This document shows positions 32,882 to 44,975 of a stretch of 64,000 nucleotides of DNA, piece after piece. Each line of letters starts with the position of its first letter. Within the stretch, counting starts at the first letter, position 1. The stretch is from Alitta virens (taxonomy: Eukaryota; Annelida; Polychaeta; Phyllodocida; Nereididae): NCBI GenBank assembly GCA_932294295.1, contig OW028576.1, positions 41,487,747 to 41,551,746 of the forward strand. Direction: 5' to 3'. Below the pieces are notes generated by a model. The model was not told where the DNA came from, did no database searches, and worked only from the letters and a program-made list of their open reading frames with translations. The translations under genes were made by a program, and so were the position numbers.

Positions 32882-34138
32882 GGCAGAAATTCTGCCGCTA
32901 TCAAGGGCCACACCCTCGTTAATAAACAAATTAACAAATTTTCAAAAATGGAAACCATGATAATTTTAAGCCTTTTTAGTAATGACATTGCAGATATAGG
33001 TACAGTCACTAATGTAATGTCAATGTTAATTAAAATGATGAGTTGGGAGAGGGATGGCGAATCATTGATGATGCTGGTGCACCTTCGCACTATGGATGCT
33101 GAGATATAGGAAACACCGAAAGTTTGTCCATTTAAATGAAATTCACATGCTGTCAGAGCTTAGCATTTTCTAGATTTGAAGGTACAGAGCCTTAGTGATC
33201 CACACCCCAGAACTGAAGGATGGAGGTATTTGTATTCAGGAAGTTTATATAAGCATGGCAAAGACTAAAATTAATTCCACATACAAGAGGAAAAGAATAA
33301 AAGAAGAATCCCAAAGGGAACTGATAAAAAAACAAAAAGATAACTTTAAGGAGGGGCAAAGGGGAATCCCAGAGGGAACAAGATAGAACACCCAAAATAT
33401 AAAAATGAATAAAAAAGACTAGTCCGGACCAATAAACATACGTCTAATTTGGATAAATTTTCATTTGATCGAATTATATGATACTAATTACAAATGTAGT
33501 GCCACATTTGATTGCTTATGTCCATATCTGTTATTTATGTTTGCAATGAACTAGATGCAACATGTAATTTATAATGATAGTGTAATTCATATGCATTCCT
33601 TGGTATCTCACAGCAAAAACTCAATGGTAGATGTATATTGATAATACTTTACTTCATCTACCAAAATAATGGTATATTTATAAAGCACTAAAATCTTCAT
33701 AAAATGTATGGGTAATATTGTAGTTAATACGATTAAACTTGTAGAGATCGCCATGTCATTTTACTGAAATTGGACAAAATTACCCTCCTTGACTCTATTG
33801 TTTAATGACATCATCAATATTGTGATGTCATCCATGGAACAATGGTAAGTGATGTCCTTTTTTTTTTATACAGTTGTAGTGCCCTTTGTAGGCTTTGTTA
33901 CTTTTTCACCCCATTGATTATGTCACCAATGGTACAATTGCTCTCAATGACCTCATCAATTGACTTGCATGCTCAATTAAGAACACTTGTATGAAACAAT
34001 GAAGCGGTTTTGATATACTGGATTGGCTCCACATCAACACAAAGTCGGTCGAAAGGCCGACGTTATGATGAACTGATTTATTTGAGGTAAAATGTCTTAA
34101 TGGGAAGGTTCCACTATAGAAATATAAATTGTTTTCAG
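32882..34138. other. intergenic, upstream of gene C
   Basis: Region between Harbinger element 1 and the first coding exon of gene C. A 5' UTR exon and promoter should lie here or inside the repeats upstream, because the coding exon starts behind a splice acceptor. I cannot place them. No TATA or other core element stands out from the AT-rich background. Confidence 0.4.
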
Positions 34139-34143
34139 GAATA

Positions 34144-34455
34144 ATGAAGATTCAAAACCTTGGCTTACTTGCTTCTTTGTTGCTATTGAATCTGCATCCA
34201 GCAAGTTGCATCTGCAGCATCACTTACCACAGAGACTGCCATCCGAATATTAATCAACCATCTGGAACAGATATTCATAGCACTCATAATGTGAATTCAT
34301 ATGCAGAATGCACCAACTTGTGCAACACTTACAAGAATGAATGCAAGGCTTTCGACATCAAACTGGAGAGCAATGGCTTGTACACCTGTCAGATATTAAA
34401 AGTTTTCCGAAGATCCAACTGCGCAAGTATGCCTGGCGTTCAGCACTATATTACG
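34144..34455 (+). CDS. gene C exon: signal peptide and PAN-like domain
   Basis: A ttgttttcag acceptor (34131-34138) precedes the ATG by five bases, so a non-coding 5' exon exists upstream. The exon gives 104 codons and ends at a gtaagt donor in phase 0. Residues 1-22 are a signal peptide (basic MKI, then GLLASLLLLNL, then HPASC). The mature part has CHPNINQPSGTDI, YAECTNLCNTYKNECKAFDI, YTCQILK and NCASMPGVQHYI. The C-x(3)-C-x(6)-C-x-(A)F pattern followed by C-x-(L) and a GVQ(H/Y)Y ending matches PAN/apple domains and echoes the GVNYYE ending of gene A. The product is secreted. Confidence 0.82.
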
Positions 34456-35501
34456 GTAAGTTCAACCATAGGCATTGCTGGCGAATTTAATCATTGAGCT
34501 ACGTGTAGAATACAATAATAAAGGGTAGTGCATTCCATAGAGACTGGAAACAATCAGCTGCTCAGGAGAGACCTCCATTGGCGAGAACTGGTCCTGGAGG
34601 TAAAGCAAAGGCATGGACTTCAAAAACAGCTCAGTGTCCATGAAAGGAAATTTCAGTGTGTTTATCACTGGCTAAAGTGAGGTCAATGCCATTGCCAACA
34701 TTATTGCCAAGTATTGTGACAATTGTATGGTTTACATAATCATGATAATGAACCAACACAATTTCAGTGGAGCAGTCTCTGCTATGTTGGTGATTATGTC
34801 CGAATATGGGCTATAACTGTATTCACAGCATTTTTGCGATGTCATTGTTTTCAACTCAGGTTTTATACATGTATATGTGCAAAGAGAGAGAGAGATAGAG
34901 AGAGATAGATAGAGATAGAGACAGATAGAGAGAGAGAGATAGATAGATAGATAGATAGGTAGTTTTTATTTTGCCATAAGCCATACATGTATATTAGGGT
35001 ATGACTGTTCCCCCCTCATTTCAGAAACTTTGAAGCAATCATGCCTGACCTTTTTTTGGAGGTGAGGTTTAACATCAATGTAAAACTGGTGAAGTGTCAT
35101 GAAATTTGAAGCATTTCTAGGAGTTCCTCATCGCAAGTGAAATTACACAATGATTATCAATCTGACGCGAATTTGCCTTACGAGCAGGTGATATGTAGAT
35201 GTCATGGGAATGTAAAATGTGCAGTTTATAAATTTTCATTCTTTAACCAAAAAAAAAAGATAAACATAGAAATCTAAAATAATCTTTCAATGTTTATGGC
35301 TATTTGTGTTTCAATTCCTTTCATTTTGTACAACTTTGAACATATTATGATACTTCTCCATTGGTGCCAGAAAGCCTGTATATACTTCAAGCATTACTAT
35401 GACAACCTTGAGTGAATTGATATTTTCTTTGCCTCATGGATATCATTGGTATAAAAAATTCTCATAAATACTTTGAAAATTGCCAAGAATGGTGAGAATT
35501 C
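34456..35501. other. intron of gene C, microsatellite
   Basis: Nothing coding. A (GAGATA)n/(GATA)n microsatellite lies at 34882-34960. Confidence 0.6.
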
Positions 35502-36202
35502 TTAAGGGGGGTTCTCACAGAGCCGGTTTTCCCGGAGAAGCCGTATTGCTCTCGTAGAATTATGTAATATTACGCGAAATTCAGCAATTGTAATGCAACC
35601 ATGGTTATCGGGAGGTTGTCATAGAAGACGGTGAACACACTTGATTCCTCGCTGTCGTCCCCAAACCAAGAACAACCGCCAAAATCGACGAATGTTTTTC
35701 TCATGTTCAAAAGTTCCGTAGAAAACTTGCGGGTGATTGTTTATAGTTAGCAACCGTAGTGAAGCCGTCGTTGCCATAGAGGCACTTGTGGCATACGCCA
35801 ATTCACTCATAGAAGCCGGCGGGGTTAACAGTCGCACACGTGGGTGTCAAGAACCCGGTGGAAGAGGTACGTGTGCGATGATTAAACCGTCGGCTTCTAT
35901 GTGTGCACTCACGTGTACCACGGATAAGTCACTGGTTTTTACGTATAGGAAAATCCATACATACATACATATACGTACGCTACATGTGACTCACGTGTGC
36001 CACGAGTAAGTCACTGGCTGCTAGGTGAACAATGGGTTAACGACGGGTGAAGGACGGTTGCAGGGCCAGTTGGCTCATCACGTGATCATTTGCAGTGAGG
36101 CAAACTTCATTCACACCTCTGCCTTTGATAGAAACTGATCGACCTCGCCGTAGTCTTTTATGCTGCTGCTGTTGCTGTTCCTGTCAACTTTACCATTTCA
36201 CC

Positions 36203-36680
36203 ATGGGACCCAAGAAGAGACACAATCTTGGAAAGAAAAAAGTCACAGAAGAAGAGCCTTCTGCACTTGCCAGTGTTCCTGCAACTCCTGCTAGTCCTGC
36301 CAGTTCTACTTATCATGCTCCTGCTAAGTCTCCTGCCAGGTCTCCTGCCACATCTCCTGCCACATCTCCTGCCAGGTCTCCTGCCAAGTCTCCTGCCAGG
36401 TCTCCTGCCAAGTCTCCTGCCAGGTCTTCTGCCAAGTCTTCTGCCAAGTATCCTGCCAAGTCTTCTGCCAAGTCCACTGCCAAGTCTTCCAGCAAGTCTT
36501 CTGCTAAGTCTTCTGATGTTGACATGGATCACAGCGACAGAGATCCAGACTTTGAAGTAGACAAGGAGAGAGACACCCAAGAAGAAGATGATGATAGTGA
36601 TGCCAGTCAATTTCCTGCCACCCAGGCCTCCTCCGCCACTGCTCCTGCAGAAGAAAGACAGAGAAGCTTTTTCTGCCTCC
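36203..36680 (+). pseudogene. Harbinger element 2 accessory protein, N-terminal part
   Basis: From ATG 36203 the frame encodes MGPKKRHNLGKKK, a short acidic stretch, then about 20 tandem SPAKSPARS/SSAKS units (36300-36520) and an acidic segment (DRDPDFEVDKERD...EEDDD). Harbingers normally encode a second, DNA-binding protein with a Myb- or MADF-like domain that brings the transposase to the nucleus. The basic SPAK repeats resemble histone H1 tails. From about 36680 the sequence becomes a repeat also found, inverted, at 55890-56075, so the last residues before the stop at 36730 derive from that insertion. The likely continuation is at 37681. Confidence 0.6.
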
Positions 36681-37640
36681 CAATTAGCGCGGTTTCACAA
36701 AATAGGGAAATCCTGCCAAAATGGTTTTAACTTGCTCTTTCGCACAGTTTTAGGAGTACAGCTATAAATGGCATACCATTAGAACCGCGATACAAAGCGC
36801 AACTTACAAACAAAATTTGGTAAAGATCCGATAAGTAGAAACCGAGAAAAGTTTGATTATAGTACAAATTATGGCCTCGCAAATTGCGTCATTTTCTGAC
36901 GTCGTACAAATCGTCCACACACAATTTGTTTAACATGAAACATGTTAAAACAAACTTGACGGCTGTTGTTTTTTTATGAAACAGACCTTGTTTTCGTTTT
37001 ATTTTGATCTAGAATTGTTACAATAAAATAAATCCACTATATTAGTGCTGCTTCATACATTTAAGAGCTAAAAATCGTATATTTCAGGACATTTATTGTA
37101 TGCGTGGTGGCGCACCTGTCACGTCACTGCAGTGCCCCCTGTGAAGATATAATCTCTGATGATTTAGCAAAAAAATATTATTTGCCATGCTTTATGACAA
37201 AAATAATCTTGAAGAGCAGTAAATAGCTTTTTAAGAACTGTTTTTAGCACAAAAATATTTTTCTTATGCATCTTTAATGATTTCTCACTTTTGTGATCTC
37301 TAATATCCACGCACTTGCCACCACGACATTGCGTCATGAGCAAGTAAAAAAATGGAATGCTACCGATTCACAACTTTAAAACGATAAATATAGTATTTTT
37401 CAAGGTATGTAAATTGTGTTAATGCTATAAGTGATGTATTAAACATTGGGATAGTCAGATTGTAGTTCTGTGATGCAAAATGTTGTTAATTCTTAAGGAA
37501 TGGCCTGTGATGTCATTCCCGGCTATTCACTGTTCTGTTGATACTTTTGAGGATGGCGTGACTATCACAACTTTTTTAGTGTGATTTCTTCGTAATCTTT
37601 GCAGTATTTTGTGGTTATTAAGCCAGATCAGTGACATCTA
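36680..37640. repeat. insertion within Harbinger element 2
   Basis: 36680-36960 matches, in reverse orientation, 55890-56075: tttaggagtacagctataaa, ccattagaaccg.gatacaaa.gc, aaatttgg, gtcgtacaaatcgtccac. The match starts where the accessory protein loses its expected composition and a MADF-like continuation resumes near 37681, so a dispersed element of about 0.95 kb probably inserted here. Its exact ends were not found. Confidence 0.5.
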
Positions 37641-37680
37641 CATGTAGGGACTGATGGATCAGTCTACATCCCAATGATGA

Positions 37681-38007
37681 ATAAGACATCGCTGACTGGT
37701 ACCAGGAGAATGACATATTCTATGACAGGACCAGATATGACTACAAGGATCATCAGAGGAAGATGAGGTTCATCGATGACAGACCCTCAGTGTCCCCTGT
37801 ACTGGGCTAAAGTTGAAGACCTGGCTTGAGTCTATCAGAATCAGTGCTGGGAAGCTCATCAAGCAGGGCCCTTCCACTACAGCCAAGAGAAATCCGACAG
37901 AGAAGGAGAGGGTTCCTTGAGCAACACATCTCCAGGGTGCCGTCTCGTCAAGCTGTCAACCTAAAGAAGAAGATGGTGTGCTCTCTTGGGAGGATTTGGT
38001 GGCCTTG
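37681..38007 (+). pseudogene. Harbinger element 2 accessory protein, MADF-like remnant
   Basis: From 37690 one frame gives ADWYQENDIFYDRTRYDYKD then RKMRFIDD, resembling MADF/Myb-like DNA-binding proteins encoded by Harbingers. It breaks near 37808. A second frame then gives LPLQPREIRQRRRGF and SRQAVNLKKK to the stop at 38006-38008. These are fragments only. Confidence 0.45.
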
Positions 38008-38359
38008 AAAAAGGCCATAAATATTTTTGGAGTTTTCTTGTTTTTTCAACTGCAACATCTACTGGAACAGGAACAGGATAAGGTGATTACTTCTTCAGAG
38101 ACATCTGAGTCATACGGAAGGACGAGTTCATCAGCTGGCTCATGTTGAGCAGAGTCGATCTGGCAGGAAGGTTGTCACTGGCATACAGCAAGGATCCCAC
38201 TGAAGGAGGGTTCAAGGACGAAGAACCAAGCACCACGTGAGAAGTAGCAGAGAAGACGCCCAATGAAGATGAAGGCACAAGTCCAGAAGCTTATCAAATC
38301 ATATCGTCTTGCCATGGGACACTTCTTTCCTCAGAGTCGACATAGTCCACCAAGTACAG

Positions 38360-39564
38360 TCATTGTAACTTGGCACTCTGGGTAGCATAGTTCCCTCCAA
38401 TTGTATGTGGTGGCATTTCAGCAATTTCTCCAGCTTCCCACCAAGCCCCAGGATTGACCTGATGGGTGACTGGATCTTCGTGGTCAAGCATGTTGTTCTG
38501 GGTTGTCGGATATCTGATTCTCATGAGGTTGTGGAGGCAGCAGCATACAAGGACTAAAGATTCCACAGTCTTGGTTTTCTGGGGCATAGTGGTTAGCAGA
38601 CACCTAAACCTTGATGCCAGGATACCAAAGGCATTCTCCACAATTCTTCTGGCTCTGGAGAGTCTGTAATTGTAGATCCTCTGCTGTCTGGTCATGTTGC
38701 GCAGAGTGGTTTCATCAGCCAGGGTCTCAAAGGGAAGGCATCATCCCCAATGATGAAGTATGGTACAGGTCTGTCACCACCAGCAATAGGTTCAGGTGGA
38801 GCTTCCCTCAGGGCTCTGTAGCAGCAAAAACTCAACCATCAGATCCAGAACCATTTGCTCCACAATCCACATAGATGAACTTGTAGTCTGCATCCACAAG
38901 AGCCATGAGTACAATGGAATGGAAGCCCTTGTAGTTATAGTAGAGTAAACCACCTTTGGGAGGACACCTGATGGCCACATCTTTCCCATCTATGGCACCA
39001 ATACAATGGGGAAAGTTCCATCTTGTCTCAAACAGCTGTGTAACTTCTCTCCACTCTTCTGGTGTTGTTGGACAGAAGATGACATCTTCTGCATACTCAG
39101 CTATGATGGCTTCACACACTTCAGGAATGATGTTGCTGATGGTGTTGTGGGCCACTCTAAAGCTATACATCAATGACTTGTAGCTGTTGGCAGTTGCCAA
39201 ATGCCTCAGGGTGATGGCAATCCTGAGTCCTGGCTCCAAAGCTTTCCTCCAGAAGGTGTCTTGCTTGGTAATCCTAGGCCAAACTTTGGCAAGCAGCTCT
39301 TGGAACATGTCTGGCTGCATTCTCACAAAGTTCTTGTAGTGGGTTCCATCCTCCATCAATAGTTCTTCACAAGAGCCATGGCCTCACCCAAAATCTCTTC
39401 CTTCTCCTTCTCTTGATGACTACTTGTCTTCTTTCTGCAGCTCTTCTGGACTGTTCTTCATCGTGCATAATAGCCTGTGCAAGAGTTGCTAGTTGCAGAT
39501 TTAATTCCATGCTGGCCTGAGCCAATTTTACAATGGCTGTTGGTTGGTCTACTGCATGTGCCAT
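38360..39564 (-). pseudogene. PIF/Harbinger DDE transposase, frameshifted
   Basis: On the minus strand the N-terminal part (39564-39370) contains a basic RRRKRFWVRPWL block. The next frame (39380-38832) contains YKNFVRM, NFPHCIGAIDGKDVAI (first catalytic Asp), and YYNYKGFHSIVLMALVDADY. A third frame (38820-38700) has PYFIIGDDAFPLRPWLMKP (second Asp), and a fourth (38695-38360) has SRARRIVENAFGILASRFRC (catalytic Glu). The order and motifs are those of Harbinger DDE nucleases, which cut at TTA/TAA. At least three frame changes separate the blocks, so this copy is inactive although its ends are well preserved. Confidence 0.88.
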
Positions 39565-40019
39565 GGTCCTTCCTCTGTGGTAACGAGGAGCAGAATGAAG
39601 GCTACAGACAAGCAGCCACTTATATACTCACATCTGCCCCCTCCACCATGACAGCCGGCCTTCAAACATAGTACACAAAGTTAACTCGCCGGGTCGTTCC
39701 TTGTAACCCTGACAGTCGTGATTGACACGTGCTTGATGTCCCTCAGACGTACAAGTCTCCCGTTGTAAACGTGATTTACCCATGGCTCACCCGGCATCAG
39801 ACCGGGCATCATCCGTCGGGTTTGGTACGTATCCTACGTGTGATCTGCCAGGTGTCCATGATTCACACCTCGCTGCCGCCAAATCACCCGTAGCCATGAG
39901 CTCCGCCCCTTTTTGCTGCCAACAATCATGGTGAAGTCGTCAAAATGGGGTATTACATAATTCTACGACAGCAATATGGCTTCTCCAGGAAGACCGGCCA
40001 TGTGAGAACCCCCCCTTTA

Positions 40020-41029
40020 GCATCTGATTATGGAGAACTCAGGAATGCCTTGACTATATTTTCTTTGTGTTCATTGGGAGTAACATAAAATAGACAAATA
40101 GACAGAATGGAATCATCTCAGAAGCATTATGATTCTGAATTGCTTTAAAAGCTGCTTGTCCCATTGATGCATCAACATCGGAGTAGCTTTGCTGATGAAC
40201 TAATGTGGCTTGCTAACCACAATGGTATGTAGATGTCAGTTATTAATCGATGAAACTTCTAAGAAACTTGTTTGCTTGTGCATTTTAGAGCTTAGGTACT
40301 ACTGCCTTGAAAGTAGAACAGGTTTAAATTCAGAAATTTTTTGCAAAATGCTCTTAGCAAGTTCATATTTCATGAGCAGTTTGTTGATGTTCCATAGTAA
40401 TTCAACAACAGTTACTGTTTTCTGACTACTCAGAAAGAAATTAGTGCTTGCTTTGAGAATAAGTGGCTTAATATTTAAATTTTAGAAGTATCTCCTTAAT
40501 TTCTCAGTGTTTATAGCATCCCATACTCTGGTAATAAGTTCTTCATCAAAATGTTTCCTGCAGGCACACCTCAACAACGCTTCTGTCCGCTCGATACAAA
40601 TGCACCTTGCTGTCAGCAACCTAAGAAAAAAATCACGGGTGTCCCACTTGTAGTCTTGTCTTAGGGATCCCTATTAAGTCTTGAATTTCCTTGTCCTATA
40701 ATTCCTCTACCATTTACTCAATGTTTATGTAAGCTTTCTTTTTCACATAATGGCATAACACATTCAACTTTTTGGTTTGTGTACCAAGATTAAATTTTGA
40801 AGTGTAGAAACAACACAGCACATCCTTCCTAGCTAGCAACTTTGACCTTTCCATACTTTTACCATTTGGGGTTGTTTCAGTACCCAAGAAGGAATTAACG
40901 AGAGTCTATTTTCTCATAAGCTTGATTTTTTATCTCTTTCCATAAAAAGCAGTGAATCATAATGTCTTGTATGCAATAATTTTTTTACCCAAACCTTGAT
41001 CATATGCACTACATTAACAACACTGGACT
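40020..41029. other. intron of gene C between two Harbinger elements
   Basis: AT-rich with no supported exon. The 71-codon ORF at 40210 has no recognisable domain. Confidence 0.4.
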
Positions 41030-41032
41030 AAA

Positions 41033-43495
41033 GCCCCGTTCCCACATAGACAGATTTCTCGTAGTGAACCCGTAGAGTGATGTAACGGTTATGTAACAGC
41101 TTTTTTCGCCGAGTTGGCGACAGATTTTGGCGGCAAAAAGGGTTCTACGGGTCACTCGGCAGGTTCTAAGGGTCACTCGACGGGTCACTCGGTGGGTCAC
41201 TCGGCGGGTCACTCGGGGGGTTGTATATACTTTAAATGGCTGCTGCTCCTTTAATACTAGTCCGATTTTTGTCAAATAAGACTGGAATGTAGTATAGTTC
41301 ATACTAATTCAATACGTGTTTTTGGATCTAAAATCGACCAAATATTAAGCGAGTTATTTGTCTGAGAAGGCAGCTAGGTTGGCGGAGGCAAACAGTGGTG
41401 CTCCCGCACACGTCCGCACCCGGACTGTATCAAACGCTGCTCAATTTAATGTAAGTCCGATTTTCGTCAAATAAGACTGGATTTTAAAATAGTTCACACT
41501 GATTCTATACGTCTTTTCGGATCGAAAATAGACCAAATATTAAGCGAGATATCCTATATTATATAATAAGCGTATAAATCTATCTGTCTCTCTAAACTAT
41601 CTATCTACATATCTACATATCGACATATCTACATATCTACATATTTACATATCTACATATCTACATATCTACATATTTACATATTTACATATTTACATAT
41701 CTACATATCTATCTATCTATCTACATATCTATGTATCTAACTATCTACATTAAAGAACAGCGATTAATGTTGGGGGCGTTAAACTATTATATAAATTCTA
41801 CACATTTCCCTGAACAATTCAGTCTTTATTTGACGAAAATCGGACTTATATTAGGGGAGCAGCAGCCTTTTAAATAGTATATACAACCCCCAGCAGTATA
41901 TTTTTATATAAGAAGAATATGAAGAATAAGAATAAGAATAAACTATCATCTATCTATCTATCTGCATATTCTTTCGAGAATTTTGCAAGTGTATCACCTT
42001 CTTTATACTGCCATTCATTTATAATATATGTATAGCTTTTATTGACACGTTTTCATATCAGAAAAGATACATATGTCACATATCTACTCACTACGTCTAT
42101 CTAAAACTACGTCTACAGAATTATGATATACAAGATCTCATTATTTTATACATAATACAGCTCAACGTTCAAGGTCCCAGTTGCCACAATTTGATGTTTT
42201 CTGGACAGTATTAACGCGAAATAATATATATAAGTACATGAAAGATAGCAAATAAAATCACAGATCAAATCACAAATACTAATTACAATATCAATATTAG
42301 ATTTAAATTTTACAAATTGTGAATGACAATCAAGACAATGTCATATTACTGTGTCATCTTTGAACAATCCATGAAATGACAGGTCAAAGAACCCCAATTT
42401 AGGCAATTAGGCAATTGACACATGTATTGAGCATTTGCTGTATTCTCTACACCCATTCTTTATATCATTCAAAACGCTAATAGCAATTGCTGTGTCATCT
42501 TTGAACACATGTATTGAGCATTTGCTGTACCATTCAAAATGCTAATAGCAACTGACATAACAGTCATGGCAGTTGGCAGAATGAGTAGAAATGAATTGCA
42601 ATAAAGCTCATCCAAACAATGTAAATATAATGGTCAAAAATATTGACCACACCATTCAAGTCATGACCATACACAGAGCACCTTGCCGCCGCCAGACTAC
42701 CTGCCTTCTCAGACGAATATCTCGCTTAATATTTGGTCTATTTTCAATCTGTGGAATTAGTATGAACTCTACTATAATTCAATATTTATTTGACGAAATT
42801 CGGAATAATATTAGGGGAGCAGCAGCCTTTTAAAGTAGCGCTCAGCCCTACCTGCATTGATACAGTCCGGGCACAAAATCTGCGAGAGCACCACTGTTTG
42901 CCTCCGCCAACCTAGCTGCCTTCTCAGACGAATATCTCGCCTAATATTTGGTCTATTTTCAATCCGAAAACACCTGTGGAGTCAGTATGAATTATACTAC
43001 AATACAGTTTTATTTGACGAAAATCAGACTAATCTTAGAGGAGCAGCAGCCTTTTAAAGTTTATACAACCCCCTACGCTGATGATGCATGTACAAAAAAA
43101 AAGGTAGAACTCGGCGAGTTACCCGCCGAGTTACCCGCCGAGTTACCTGCCGAGTTACCCGCCGAGGTACCCGCCAAGTTACCCACCGAGTTACCGCCAA
43201 GTTACCCGCCGAGTCCCTCCTGGAACCCGCCGAGTTACTCCTTGCACTCCTGAACAACCCGCCCAGTGTAGTACGAGTGAAATTAGCAGAATCCGCTGAG
43301 TGTGCTGTGCAGCGCAGCATACTCGGCTACCGGATCCAAATCTCACGGATTGGCTACGAGTCCCAGGAGTTACTCGCCAGGTATCTCCCGAGTGCGAGGA
43401 GTAGTCGCAGAGTTTAGTACGGATTGGGCCCGAGAAGCGTGTTACGTAATACTATGAGTTGACTACGAGAAACTCGGCTATGTGGGAACGGGGCT
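41033..43495. mobile_element. non-autonomous PIF/Harbinger-like element 3 (2463 bp)
   Basis: The ends are AGCCCCGTTCCCACATAG and CTATGTGGGAACGGGGCT, perfect over 18 bases, flanked by TAA (41030-41032 and 43496-43498). After the end the left side shares the stretch cgtagtgaacccgtagagtg...gtaacggttatgtaacagc with element 1. The right side has a 12-bp array (cgagttacccgc, 43110-43240). The interior shares with element 1 the 150-bp unit in both orientations and the stretch ending aaagctcatccaaacaatgta. No transposase is present. Compared with element 1 it is shorter and its arrays use CGAGT/ACTCG rather than CCGGGT words. Confidence 0.88.
41600..41740 (+). repeat. (ACATATCT)n microsatellite inside Harbinger element 3
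   Basis: About sixteen copies of an 8-bp unit acatatct / acatattt. A shorter version lies in element 1 near 31445-31470. Confidence 0.9.
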
Positions 43496-43498
43496 TAA

Positions 43499-44212
43499 GA
43501 ATCAACCAGTTGATGATGTCTATGGTCTCTGCAACTTTACAATGTATGAGGCTTCTCAGACTGTCAATCCAGAATGAGCTTTCTGAGGATCAACCACTTA
43601 TTCTTCTTACTGAAGGCCAGTGAAGGGTCCACATGAGAACCCAAAATGAGCAAGAAAAGTGAATATCTAGAATATTATTAGAATTTCCAAAGCCAGAGTA
43701 CCTAATAAAGCGTTTTCCAGTATATAAGAATATTTCTTTTTTATGCAATATTCATTCAATAAAATGCACATTATATGGAAAAAATCAAACCAGAAGAGGA
43801 ACTCCTAAACACTAATAGAATCACTTAAGATTTGGCATGCGAGTTTGTCTCATTAAGCTTCACTTGCAAAAAATATGTCAGGCCATCTATGTGATAGTTG
43901 GGGGAACAGCCACACCCTAATGTACATGATTTAAAATATATATATACATGATATAATAAAAACTGGCAAGGATGCCTAGTAACTAGAGAGTTGAGGTAAA
44001 GGCTCCCTGTTAGCTGCTCTGACAGCCTTCCTAATCAGCCCAGCATCGTTTTTATATCGTCTACTGTCGGTAAAACATTGTATCAACATCGCCGACATCA
44101 TGCTGACATTGAAAGAATTTGAAATGCTATCTGGGTGTTGCCTACAGAGTCTAAAGAACTGAGGCATAAAGAGTTTGCTGTTGCCTAAGTCTGTTCTCTT
44201 TATTTTTTCCAG
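43499..44212. other. intron of gene C, nothing recognised
   Basis: No element or exon is seen between Harbinger element 3 and the last exon of gene C. Confidence 0.4.
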
Positions 44213-44488
44213 AACCATTTCCCAAAGCATTGCAGCCTGAATGGTACATTGTACGCAGGCTGTCATGGAGAATATGAATATTTCAGTTTGTGTATGGATT
44301 ATCCAATGTACATCAGTAACACAGCTGCAGATCGGGTCATCTTTAGAGACCTTAATGGGTACTGGCTGTGCGCGTCTCACATTGAAGATTTGACAACGGG
44401 TTTTTCGCCAAGTTATATAATGACAGAAGTACGGGAGCGAATGGAAGGATGGTGGCCAGGCAATGGGTATGCAACCTGTCATTGGTAA
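44213..44488 (+). CDS. gene C last exon, cysteine-rich, unknown fold
   Basis: The acceptor is tctttattttttccag. Only phase 0 is open, which matches the phase-0 exit of the 34144 exon. The frame gives 91 codons to TAA: KHCSLNGTLYAGCHGEYEY, SLCMDYPMY, YWLCASHIEDL and a WWPGNGYATCHW end. It is acidic and aromatic-rich with five cysteines. I recognise no domain; with exon 1 it makes a secreted protein of about 195 residues. An AATAAA at 44510-44515 supports an end here. Two GT dinucleotides (gtatgc at 44467, gtaaac at 44485) could be donors, but both are phase 2 and no matching exon follows before gene D's signal-peptide exon. Confidence 0.65.
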   Translation, partial: NHFPKHCSLNGTLYAGCHGEYEYFSLCMDYPMYISNTAADRVIFRDLNGYWLCASHIEDLTTGFSPSYIMTEVRERMEGWWPGNGYATCHW

Positions 44489-44975
44489 ACCTTATTCAGT
44501 GTCATCTCAAATAAATTTGCTAATTTTTAGAAATAGGATTGAACTAAAACGGAATGTCCACTTGTTTTTTGTTCGTGCTTTTTCATTCGTGTCATGGATG
44601 AGCACAAAACGAGGAGAAATGTTACTAATAAGTCTAACCCCAACTTTCTATCCCATAAAAATGCATCTCTTTACTGATAACTTTCTTACTTTGCTTCGAG
44701 TCATCTTTTTGGTCAGCTGTCATGGTGAAAGATAGGCAGCAGAAATTAATTATGATGGTGAACTCCGTAAACTAAAAAATTGGTATTGAACCAGTAGAAT
44801 TTTTAAGCCAACTTATTGCTGTCATTTCTGTCTTATGCTGCTCCATGCCATGTGAGGAAATATGCAATCGAAAACTCCATACCATGTAAGGAAAAATACA
44901 ATCGAAAACTGATAGACATTCATTTCGAAACAACTATAACTGTCAGCAGTTTTCAGTCTTAGTTTGACATGGTGG
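44489..44975. other. 3' flank of gene C
   Basis: It contains an AATAAA at 44510-44515. The stretch 44535-44655 (aatgtccacttgttttttg, gcacaaaa, aatgttac, ccaactttcta) resembles 55380-55480, just after the first WSC exon of gene D, so a dispersed repeat or an old duplication links the two places. 44840-44915 contains two short copies of ccatg..aggaaa.atacaatcgaaaact. Confidence 0.5.

Larger units (their letters stand above)
35505..40016. mobile_element. PIF/Harbinger element 2 (4512 bp) with transposase remnant
   Basis: The ends are AGGGGGGTTCTCAC and GTGAGAACCCCCCCT (pairing apart from one extra base), with TTA on both sides (35502-35504 and 40017-40019). Complementarity extends inward through gccgtattgctctcgtagaa and its right partner ttctacgacagcaatatggc. 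The element carries two genes facing each other, as in autonomous Harbingers: a lysine/proline-rich protein on + and a DDE transposase on -. Both are broken. Subterminal words with gccggcgggtt resemble those of elements 1 and 3. Confidence 0.9.

Noticed and set aside
36158..36610. Minus-strand Arg/Gly-rich frame and + strand Leu/Pro-rich frame
   Set aside because: Shadow frames of the SPAKSPARS repeat; the Lys/Pro frame with a good start and acidic flank is preferred.
43054..43417. Frames with RVTRRVTRR or ELPAELPAE repeats on both strands
   Set aside because: Products of the 12-bp subterminal array of Harbinger element 3.
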